NCBI GenBank assembly: GCA_905116865.2
Contig: CAJHNH020007002.1
Location: 186,001 to 250,000 of the forward strand
DNA from: Candidula unifasciata
Taxonomy: Eukaryota > Mollusca > Gastropoda > Stylommatophora > Geomitridae
DNA: 64,000 nt
Direction of reading: 5' to 3'
The notes below the pieces were generated by a model that was given only the letters and a program-made list of their open reading frames with translations, had not been told where the DNA came from and searched no databases. This document shows, piece by piece, positions 36,301 to 48,800 of the stretch. The stretch's first letter is position 1. Every line of letters begins with the position of its first letter. Both the position numbers and the translations under genes were made by a program.

Positions 36301-39300
36301 AGATATTGCAGCCTTGCTGTAAGCAACACAATATGCCTTTTAAGGGCAAACACAAAAGAAGAAGAATGATTAAGCCATGTTCATTGCTTAGTTTTTGTAC
36401 CTGATGACTAAGTTTATTTGTCAGCGAAACTGTATTTATTATCTGTGTAATCTTGTGTTTATTGATTGCCCTTTATAAAGTTGATTTACTTATTTCATGA
36501 GATCCTGTTCTATTTTAGTCAAAGAAACTGTTTTTGTCTGAGTTGTTTGTGATGTTACTGCTTCACTATTTGAATCCTGGTCTTCTCTCTGTTTGCATAA
36601 ATTCTCTGGATAAACATATAACACTTTCAGGGCATCATTTGGGAGTGGAGGGGGGGGGGGGGGGGGATGTTGGGCATAACTGATTTTGAGCTGAATTTTT
36701 GAATTGCAACTTGAAAAAACTAAATCCTTCCTGAAGTAAAAGTGTTGGCTGCATAGTGACAAAAAATATCTAATTAAAGAGAAATGAATACAGAATACAT
36801 CTAAACTATTTAAGGATCGTTATTGCAACAACAAATATTTACTTGACAACACATTCAAGGATGTTAGACTTACTTAGTCGCTCCTCTTCTACCTTGGGGT
36901 GTAGAGGTTTGCCAGAGAGATCGCCAGACGTCTCTATCAGCAGTTTTCTTTCTAGCTTTGTTCCATTCCAGTCCTCTGTCAGTCAGGGACTGTCGGACGT
37001 TGTCTTCCCAGCGCACCCTGGGTCGTCCCGGAGGTCTGGTTCCCTGGTTCTTAGCCTCCCATGCTTGCCATGGTGGCCGATTTTCTCCCATTCTGCATAC
37101 ATGTCCAAACCATCATTACTGTGACTGATCTACTCGGGTTAGTAAGGGCTGGGTATCAAGATCTTGACGTATTGTCTGATTGCGGACTTTGTCCCTTCTT
37201 GTCATTTGGACCACCTTTCTCAAGTATCTCATTTCCGAGGCCTGCAGCTGGCTTCTGTGAGCTGTTGTCATTGCCCATGACTCACACCCATAGGTCAGGA
37301 CTGGTACATAGGTAGGATGTTAGACACATCAAGATTTTTTATACATTAAGTTTTGTACTTACCTTATCATTTTACTTTACTTGATCAGCAACACTGCTAT
37401 CAATTTCTAAATTTTTACATGCCTTCTCTTTTCAGTTATCCATCAGCTAGTTTTTATTTGGGACTATTCATCTAAATATGTTTGATATTACGCCATTTTT
37501 GTGTCACATTTCACATCAACCAGATACATCTGATTGAAATAGGGATGATTTGATTGAAACATTTGTTTCAACTTCATCCCAGCCCATATTGTTGGAATCT
37601 AAGTCATTACTGCAATTACCTTTTTTGTTTTCTCATCTAACAACCACTGAAAAAAGATGAAAAACCTGAAGTTTTGATAATTTCTTGAGCTCTAAATACA
37701 GTGGATGTTGAAAAGTTTAAAGCTGCCATTACAGGAATCTCACACACAAAAATTGTAGTGGACTGATTTAATTTAAAACAAAACAGAAAGTAAACTCACC
37801 ACTCTAAGCTTCAGAAATGAAAAGACTTTGTTTTACTAATTCTATTTTTTTACAACATGTTCATACAAAGTCATTTTCCTAGCAAATAAAACAACATTAG
37901 AGTGTCTATACCAAGAGCCACTAAAGTGGCTATGTGTCTGAGCATGACGGATTCAGCTACCACTTGAGTGCAATACATCCGCAAAGAGTCAATGGGCTTT
38001 GGGGGTTAATGCACTTTTTTTGGCTCACACCAATCTTTATATCCGGAAGTGATGAGGTACACTTTCCTGTCTCACTGTTGCTTACTGCTCCCAGTAAAAG
38101 ATTGTTATAAGCCATTCATCTTTCCTGTGAGGGTTCAGGGGCCCCATTTTGGGGGGAAGGAATAGACTCACTGTCCCTTTAACTCTTTCAGTCCGAAGCA
38201 GTTATCATTTTAACCTCTCCTATCCCAAAAAGTTGAGCTTATAAGCAATAAGTACTTAGATCTGAGGGAATTCTAAAGAGACACAATGGAACATAAATGG
38301 TTAACCTAGTGATTTAGATACAATACCTAAATAAGATATTGATCTGTGATAGACGACAGCAAGAACATTTAATTATACTTAGAATCATCATCATCATCAT
38401 TAATCAGCAAGTCCTTTACAGAATGTCGCTCTCTTCACGGTAAGCCTGAAAGTATCCCTTTCCCTAGCCAGCTCTCTGGCCCCATGTACTTTCAATGCCA
38501 ATGCACCTTCAGTGTCTTGTATCCATCTTTACGGTGGTCGACCCCTGCCTCAACTTCCACAAACTGCACCTTCCATCACTGTCTTTTCAAAGCCACCACG
38601 AGGCTTGATGTGGCTAAAATACTTCAACTTTCGGGACAGGATGCTGTTTATGAGCCAGTTCTCCTTGTTGTTTAACTCGTTCAGAATGTCGATGTTTTTC
38701 CTCTTCCTGATCCATGGTATACTTAGAATACCAAGAAACTTAAGATGAGTCACTTGGTAACGAAAGAGCTAACAAGCATGTCATAAAATTCAACTAATCC
38801 TAGATATTTTCTTCAGTCAGAGTGTATCTGTCTGAGGCAAGGAAGTAACAGTCTGCATACAAATAAGCCAGATCTGTAAAATGGATGTGCATTCAAAATT
38901 CAAGTTCTGGAACAAGGCAAAAGTCCAGAAGTCGTGAACAACCAGAACTTCCCACTGGAAGCTTCATACAGTGACAACATGAATGCCTAATTTAGGCAGA
39001 TATTTAATTAACTCTTTCAATAGAGAGTATCTCACTGTGTGTTTACTAGCTACTTTATTGGAGCTTAGGTAAAGAACCCTCTTCATGCTATAACTGCATA
39101 AGGCACATAGGGCAAGACCCATATTTTTATAGAGCAGTCAGTGCTAATTAGGTGATAGGGTAAACATCACATAGGTCACTGTCTCCTTATTCTTCTTAGC
39201 ATTCTCACATGCATGTGTGCACACACTCACACATATACACGCATGCACACACTTATACACATACTTAAACACACATGCACACACTCAAACATGCATGCAC

Positions 39301-42300
39301 ACACTCACACACATTTGCACAGATACACACATGCGCACACTTGCACACACACACACACACATGTATGCACACACTCACACACATACACTTAAACATGCAT
39401 GTACACACTCAAACATGCATGCACACACATACACACATACACACACATACAAACACATGCACACACATACAAACACATACACACACATACAAACACATAC
39501 ACACACATACACACACATACACACATACACACACATGCACACACACACACACACATGCACACATACACACATACACACATACACACATATACACACACAC
39601 AAACACATACACACACATACACACACATATACACACACATACACACACATACAAACACATGCACACACTTGCACACACACACACATGCATGCACACACTC
39701 ACACACATACACATACTCGCACACACTCACTTGAGGAATTTAAAAAAAAAAAAAAAACTTTCATAATTTTCTAAAGTTCACAGATAAGTACTGTTCTGAT
39801 ATTGCTAGTACAAAATTCAGACTTACAAAATTAAAGTTCAGTTTTTCACCCATTCAAGACTAGAGTTCTCTAATGCTTCTCTTAATATAGTTAATTGCTA
39901 ACGATGATTATAGTAATAATAGCAGCAATAATAATATCATTGATAATAAAGATGATAAAAATATTAGTGATAGTGATGATGACAAACATAATTATCCAAT
40001 AAGTTAGTTGTGTATCCTTTACAGGACGTTGCAGAACCAACCCTAGCATTTTTTGGCTGTTGCGGTTTTCTAGGTAAATTTTTCTTTCAGTAGTTTGCCA
40101 TTGCTTACAGAATAGTCAGCTCTCTGTATCACTGTCAAAACCATCACAAGACAAACCGTCCGTGGGTGGGATTGAACTCAGTACCCCAACATTACTCGGC
40201 ATGTTCGCCAAACCACAGGCGCTGACTATATCCAATATCTAAAAAGAAATAACTCAATATACCCTTTTATAATCCAGAAGAGGTGTACAGGAAGTGGCAG
40301 AAAATATGGTTAAACAAAAACGGTGCTGAAAAATTCTTTTATCAATTCCAGGTGAGCATTAAAGGGTATGCATCGTTTGGTGGAGACTTCATTAGTGATC
40401 ATATGCCAGAAGGTACAGCATGGCCTTATGCTCCAGATCTTTTTGGAATTTTCTGGTCAGATATCGAAATTCCAAATGGCAATTCTTCCTTTTATTTTTC
40501 AAAGGTAAGTTTCAAAACAGTGTTAAGTTACTTTTTGTATGATTTAATTATTATTGTCACTACTGATTGATATCCTTGTACTGAATGCATATCTAGTTTA
40601 TTACTACCATTCCACAATGAATCTATGGATAAGGCAGTCATTTTGAAGATCAATTCTAGAGGTGGACAGTTTGTTTTGGCACTTCTGACAATTGTCTTTT
40701 GCTATTAATGCATGCATGTTAAATTGACTCTGCCAAGGCTTCAGTCTGTGAAAATTTTTACACAAGATCCAGCTATGAGCATTCTATATAGTTTTTGTGG
40801 AACTTATCATAAACTCACTCGCATGAGAATTCTTTCCCCTCCCATTCATGCCATGGTAGTTTGCACGGCCTGTCCTATGTTGTTGGGGTGTTATGAGATG
40901 GCTTTGTTCAGTGTTTTCTCACCATATATAATGTTAGTGGGAGGTTGTGTTTTCATGAGTCTTTTTAAGGCGCCACAGGCACCTGTGTACAAGTAAGAAG
41001 TACTGCGGGAAGGAGGCGGGGAGGGAACACCAAAAAGTGTTACTGTTCATGAGCATCCAAACTGCAATGTTCTTCTATTCCTGTGTTCCTTAGTCATTGC
41101 TAAGGAACACAGGAATAGAAGAACATCGCAGTTTCGATACACCTGAACTGCCGGGAAAGTTGCACAACATGGAAATAAGCACACATGTGAACGAGAACAA
41201 CATGGGAAAAAAGACAACGGTTAAACCATTGAAAATAAGGAATAGATGATTCCCCTGCAACATAGAACAGGCCATACCACCTGCTGCGGTATGAATGGGA
41301 AGTGAAGGAACTCTCACCATGCAGGCGGGTTCATAATAAGTACTGTTTTCACTGGCACAGGAACAGAGCAATTTTGGGATGACCCGTTTGCCATGAATTT
41401 TGAATTGTAACTGACTGACTGATTCTGAGGAGCATATACAGGTGAACGCTGATGAAAGGCACAGCGGCAGATGAGACAATATGTATAAGGTAACTGTGCA
41501 TTTGGAAAATGTGGATCCTGTCAAAAATGATGTTTGGGAGGAAGAGTTCAACATGTGTACAAATGGTGCGCTACTGGAACAATATGCATCTACACCTCCC
41601 AAAATTTGCTGCAGGTGATAGAGCATCTATGATTGTGCACAGTATGCACAATGTGCAGCTGGCTTTTTAAGGATAAACCCAGAAAAAGAAGAATTACATT
41701 CATTGCACAACACTATTTACTGTTTAAATGTCTAGCTCATCAAAATCATTACACAATGTTATTTATACATTATTCACACTTCTAGTTCAGGAAAATAATT
41801 ACATAATGTTATTTATTTACAATTTACATGTCTATTTCATCAAAATCATTATACAGTATTATTTATATACTATTTATATGTCTAATAATCAAAATCAGTA
41901 TACAATGCTACTTGTATACTATTTACCTGTCTAGTTCATAAAAGTCATTACACACTATGATTATATTGTATTTACATATCAGATTCATTAAAATCATTAT
42001 ATAAAAGCCTCCCTCTGTGTGTTCCGGGCCCTATTGTTAGGAAAACAAGAGTAGATCATGTAGTAAGAGTCGACTAACTGGGAGCTTCCTTCGAAGTAGG
42101 ATTGCATCTGCCTGAGTAGCAGTGAACCAGCAGTCTGCAATAAATGAGTCAGATCTGTAAAATGGATGTGCACGCAACACACAGGTTCTAGAACAGGACC
42201 AGCGTCCAGAAGTGGATGAACAACCAGAACTTTCCGCTGGAGTTTAATGGGAAGAAGAAGAAGCAGAAGATTATTTTAAAGGGCAGTTAGGACATTGTGC

Positions 42301-42808
42301 TGTGGTTTACAGCTAGGCTATGACATCTATATCTTTCAGCCGATGACATTTAATTTTAGCAAATAACATGAAGAATTCCACAGTGATTCCCTGTACTATA
42401 TGCACAGCTAGCCTATTACAGTTTTTCCATAATACCACTGTACTGTTTACACAGCCTGTCTTTTTCAGATTTCTACAGTGATATCATAGTACCATTTATA
42501 CAACTGGTCTATTACAATTTTTTTTTTTTTCACAGGGTATATTAAAATATTTGTTAAGACACAAACTTATATCTGGCAAGGCTGAAGGTGATGCTATAAT
42601 AATTTTTTTTTTAAATAAAACAATTTTTCTTCAATAGATTGAGCGATTGACAAGCAACGACACAAACTCTACCTCCCTGATTCAGTTTGTGAAGGATGTG
42701 GTCAATGTATCCAGCTTTGAGCCATTGTATTTGATCGCAGCTACATGGGTGGATGTCATGCCTAGACCAGCAGCCAACTTTACTTATGATGTAATTGCAG
42801 CTGTTATG

Positions 42809-42852
<44 letters not shown>

Positions 42853-45800
42853 TCTCTGTCTCTCTCACACACACACCCACTAACACACACCCACTAGTTA
42901 AACCTCACTAACATGAACTGGTCTAAGAGTTCTGGATTTTTCACCCTAATTGTTTTTGTCACATCAGTACTGTTGTATGAAGCGGAAAGATGGAGAACAA
43001 CTTAAGCAATTACTAATAAACTACAAACATTAACTAACTGGTGCCTGCACAGAATAGAGGGAATTAAATGGTATGATAAAATCACTAATGTAGAGCTTTG
43101 GGTGAGAACTAAACAGGTTCCAGTGGATGAAGAGGTGAATAAAAGATGCTGCCGTTGGATAGGACACTTGTTGAGAAAACTTGACAACTGTATAACTAGA
43201 ATGTCTTTGCACTGGAACCCAAGGGCCATAGAAATAAAGAAAGACCAAAACACATACGGAGAAGGGAGCTAGAGAGTGATGTTAAAAAGATGGGTAGGAC
43301 ATGAGGAGATCTGCATGTAGCAAAGGATAGAACAACTTGGCGTGGGTTGGTTGACAAAAAAAAAGGCATTTTCTTCAACATTTGTATCAAACTTGATAAT
43401 AATCGGATGATTTTTGACAGTTATGGAAACTACATAAAGGTTTTTGATTTTTTGGGAGCACAGTGTATTCTGTGCACATATTGATAGATGTAAGTGCAAA
43501 ACATTTCAATAAGAGTGCTATCCTTTGTGACTTCAGTTTAAAAAATAGAATTTCAGAAGTAAATAACTTGAAAATATTCAATAAACGTACAGGAAGTAAC
43601 TCAGTACTGAAAAGGTTAAGAGAGACAGAGCACATAGATATATATCTGAATGTACAGTTTTCTCAATTCTAATTAACAAATTCCTGTATTGCTTCTTCTG
43701 AAAATCTAGAAAGCCACATTTCAGCTGATTCTGGCTTCTGATACCCAGTATTCCTACGCTGTCAGAAACTATCAAAATGTTTGGGGAAATTTAGGCTTCT
43801 ATGGGAGACCTCGAGTTTCTGCAGCTTATACATTGGAGAATGGCTCCAAACAAAGTTTAGGAGACATACGTAAGTATTGTCTGTCTGTAATTCATTTGTT
43901 ATTAATCTGTGTTAACAGCAAACCTTTATTTAATCACTAATTATTATTCTTCTTCTGCGTTCGACATCAGTCATGCTAAACATTGAGTCCCGTCTGGGTC
44001 ACAAATAAGACTGTGCGTTTAAGGTCACCACCGGTACCTCATAGCTTCTCTTGCAATGTGGCTCCCTTGGGCTAGATCCACAGTCTTTGCTGGGAGAGGT
44101 AAGGGCAGTACTGTAGTATGTGCTCAGGGGTATGTCTTTCTGCTCCACAATCACAGGCAGCAGATTCGTTTATGCCTATCCTGTACAGGTGTGCTCGAAG
44201 ACCACAGTGTCCAGTCCGAAGTCTAAAAATTGATGTTTGTTCTTTCCTGTTGAGTTTGTTTATGCTGTCACTCTCTGGTCTGTAATCTCCATTCTGCCTT
44301 TTCCACTCCCTAATGCATTGTCATTTCAACTGTCATGGCCGCCTGGAAAGAACTGTGATGGAGGTTACAGTTTCTGGAAGACAAGGCAGAGGCAGACTAT
44401 TGCAGAAGTGAATGCAAGACTTTGAAGATGCATTGGTTATGGAAGCAGATAGGGCTGGAGAATAGGCTAGAGAAAGAAAGACATTCAGGCGTGCCGTGAC
44501 GAGAGCCATATTCTGTAAAAGACCTGTTGATTGATGATGATGATGATGATGACGATGCGTTGTTTAAAGAGAAAACTTTTTAACCCTCTGGAGATGACGC
44601 GGCCGAAATATCGACCAATCACAAAGTAGCCAAAAGGACGACTGGGCCGACTGGTTGGCCCTCCTTTGTAATTTAAGCCTTGAGATTGGCTGGCAGGTTT
44701 TCATACCAGCCAATCAGATTGCTTTTTGCATTTCTCGCACATGTGGGCTGTTTATTGACGGCTTTTGAGAAAGTTTGATGTGTTCGGTAATTTTACACCA
44801 GTTTTTTTTTTTCTGGGTTTACCTGTGCCCAGCAATGGCGAAAAAAAACTGTTGCATCATAGCAACCAAAACATAGCTGGAGGCAGAAAAATGAGTGGAA
44901 CCATGTACCAGAAGTGTCTGAAGGGCCTCCAAAGGCCTTTCTTCCTAAAACACAAGTTTTAGGACTTATTCAAGCTTCATCCAACAACAAAATTCACCCA
45001 TATTTTTTAGGTTAGTCATGTTTGTTCCCAAATTGGAGAACAAAATTTTTTTTTTTTGCATAAATTATGCAAACAGAATAGTTAATTTGAATAAATTTAG
45101 AGATTATAGTTTGATTCATAAATATTATGTTAACTCATTCAATCTCCTACATGAATATATATAGTTTTCTATATGTTAATTAAACGCTTTATTTTTATAA
45201 TTTTGTGTGTATAAACTGTGAGATTCCCCACCCCCCCCCCCCCCCCCCCCCCCCCCCTTTGGCACTGATAATTGAATAAAGGCTCAGTCTCCAGAGGGTT
45301 AAGGCACAAACAATAGATTGCACAATTTATTGCCTGACATACTTCACAGTATCTCGTCAGATGCATAGTACAGTAACAATTACATAAAAGAAGCAAATAA
45401 CTGAATCCTTTATAACCGAAGTACAAATTCAACAACAATCAAACACAATTTCCTGTTTTATTTGAGCAGCCGCAGTGTCCGAATCATGTCTTTTTGTTTA
45501 CAAAGTTCAGAGTGGAGGTAGGCACCAGACAAGACACGACGAAATATGCCAGGCAATAAATTGTGCAATCTATTGTTTGTGTCTTCTTTGTTCAAATTTT
45601 CAATTGGAAAACATTGCTTTCATTAATGTATTGTTTAAATACTAAATCATTATTTAATAATTAACTAGTCAGTATTTTGTGTCACTAATTATTCTGTAAC
45701 ATTTTACTTTTTTAAAATAGGTTTTTAATGTTTTCATTGTATGATTTGTCATTGTCCAATAAACAATGGGTAGCTTTGACTAGAATGGATCAAAGATACA

Positions 45801-48800
45801 CAAGGCCAAGAAAGCTGGTAATCAACATCAAACTGGAGTATTTGGTCATCACGTACTTGTAAAAATTCTAATGAGGGAACCTGGACTTGGTTAGCATGCC
45901 ATGATGGCTACATATTATAACAATTTGAGTCAGAAAATTTAAATGTGTGATCCTGGTCATAGATTAAAATATGCTAACTACTTTACTGATTTAATGGAGA
46001 ACTGCGGAGGAAAGTAAACCAATTTATCACTGGCAAACAATAACCAGGGAAGAAGATGGAGATGGCTTGAATATGTTTGCAGAATGCCTTGTGACACTTT
46101 GGAAAAAACAGCTCTTTGATGGACAGCAGATGTAAAAAAAAGACTTGGGACAGCCTAAGGAAACCAGCAGAAAGGGAACTGAAGGAATGTAAAGTGACTT
46201 GGGAATTTATTAATAGAAGATCGACAGACCAGCAGCAATAGAGAATGCCTTATGTATCATTAACATAAACATGAATGAACTAATAAACAAACTTTATTTT
46301 CAAAGGGTTGAGAACTAGGCACACAGACCTGTCTAACATTCTGCCCTTCTAATCTCTCTCTTTTTATTCAATGTTTCATTCTTACATTATTTCATTTGTA
46401 CATCATTTCATTTATACATCATGTCATCCATATATAATGTCATTCATACATCATGTCATTTATGCATCATGTCATTTATGCATCATGTTCATTTATACAT
46501 CATGTTCATTTATACACCATGTTCATTTATACATCATGTTCATTTATACATCATGTTCATTTATACATCATGTTCATTTATACATCATGTTCATTTATAC
46601 ATCATGTTCATTTATACATCATGTCGTTTATGCATCATGTCATCCATACATCATGTCATCCATACATCATGTCGTCCATACATCATGTCGTCCATACATC
46701 ATGTCATCCATACATCATGTCATCCATACATCATGTCATCCATACATCATGTCATCCATACATCATGTCGTCCATACATCATGTCATCCATACATCATGT
46801 CATCCATACATCATTTTTTTCATACATTGTGTCATTCATACATCGTGTCATTCATGCATCATTTCATTCATTCATCATGTCATTTATACATCATGTCATT
46901 CCAATTTTAACATTGTCAGCAGGAGATACACATTAAATACAAACACATATTACATCTACATGTCTAACCATAGTAAATCATAGCAGTAATCTGCTTCTTC
47001 TTCTTGGCATTCACAAGCTGTATACTCTGGTTGTTCATCCACTTCTAGACTTCAGTCCTGTTCTAGAACTTGAGTGTTGCGCATGCATCCATTTGACAGA
47101 TTTGACTAATTTGTATGCAGACTGTCCATTCCTTGCCTCTCAGGCAGATGCACCCTGACTTAGCAGTAATAAATCTAGCAGAAATAGAGGTTACTTCTAA
47201 AATAGTTTTTTTTTATGGGAAATGTAATCTGTAAATAATATTCGAACAATTTCTGATTGTATGTATAGTGGATAGCAAATTTTTTTTTTTGGGGGGGGGG
47301 GGGGGTGTGTTAGCTGTTTAACTCTTTAAGTCCCAAGGAAGCATAGGCTCATAGGTTGCTACCTAGTGAACTCAAAATGCGCCTATTTACATCTCTCTTG
47401 ACCACTCCTTGAACCTCTGATACTAAACCCCTGAGACTCAAAGAGTTAAGCTGCTTCCAAACTTGAGCTATGAAGTATGCTAAACTTGTTTTGTATAAGA
47501 AAAACATAAATAGACAAACTTAACTGATTTACATGCAGTTGTCTGAAATACTTTTTACTACAGAAAACAAAACAGGAAAATTAGTGACACCTCTGTTCAC
47601 AAGTGGGACTCCAACCAAAGATCCATATGAATGCGTCCAGAAGACTTTGGATGTGAATTCTACCCTGAACAATTCTGTCAAATCTTTGCCTAGTTGTCCC
47701 TGCCATTTATCTCAGGTAATTTGTACGTTTTGCTTATTCTTGTTCATATATTTTTTAATGGAAACTTTTTTATAAGATATATCAAGGTTAGTTGCGTATC
47801 CTTTACAGGATGTTGCAGAACCAACCCCAACAGCCCCTGGCTGTTCGCATCAACTTAGCCACAGAGCCGACTTTATAAGATATACTGTTTCAAAAATAAA
47901 ACAGTAAAAAAGTTATTGAAAAGAACATACGTTGTTATAATTTTACCATTACAAATCTTTGCAATTTAATGTGTGAAATTGTTCAAACTGCACACAGGAA
48001 TACCTTATGGTTCAACCAATCAATTGACAGTTCTTTTACATCTGGGTCATTGATCCTTTTTTTAGGCATAAGGGATTTCCTGACAGAATGGTATTTGGTC
48101 TCCTCTAGCATCTCTCAGTGACTAGCACATCTCCTGAGCATGGATGCCCTCTGACATCTCATGTGTCCGCTAAAGAAGTAAATATCACAGCTATGCTGTA
48201 AACTGGCTCAATGCATTTACATCACTCAGATGAAAAATGAAGAGAAGGAACGAACTAAAAAAATGTGTTTGAAGAGGGCAGATTGATGAAAAGAGAGCTA
48301 GGGGAAGACAAAAAGATAAATACCTGGCTGGGTTTGTGACACAGATGGGGGAAGAAAGATCACTGACCTGATTTATGATAAGGGTGACTGTCTACGTCTG
48401 TCAGCAGCAAACATATTGATGATGACTAAATTATTTAAAATGATTTAACATAATATATTTTTTTCTGCTAGACATAAACAAGGTTCAAATTATATTAATA
48501 CATTAAAAAATAATGTAATTTCAGGTGAAAGTTGATGGTTGGTTTGCAAATAAGAATGCATCGACTTCTTGCTATCAGAGAATCCTTCTTGTGAGACCTG
48601 GTCTTAAACAGCAGTGTTGTTACAACAGGTTTGTTTTGATCGTTGTTTTTTCCTTTCCAGTCCAGTATGGGGATGCATGCTTGTCAGTGCAGCAAGTGTT
48701 TGAGTGAAGTAGGAAGTTTCACAGCGAAGTGACTTCTGTGGCAGACAATTCACGAGCGGATCAGGTACACCGGGTAGTGACCCCAGAATCGACTGTAGCT

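Noticed and set aside
39217..39774. His/Thr-rich 185-codon frame and Val/Cys-rich reverse frames
   Set aside because: Low-complexity CACACA/CATACA tract.
41090..41626. 178-codon reverse-strand open frame
   Set aside because: Lies over one arm of an inverted repeat inside an intron of a + strand gene; no recognisable motif. Kept only as a repeat.
46371..46983. Three overlapping 171-179-codon frames rich in His, Ile, Ser and Tyr
   Set aside because: Products of a 16/17-bp minisatellite open in all three frames; intronic.
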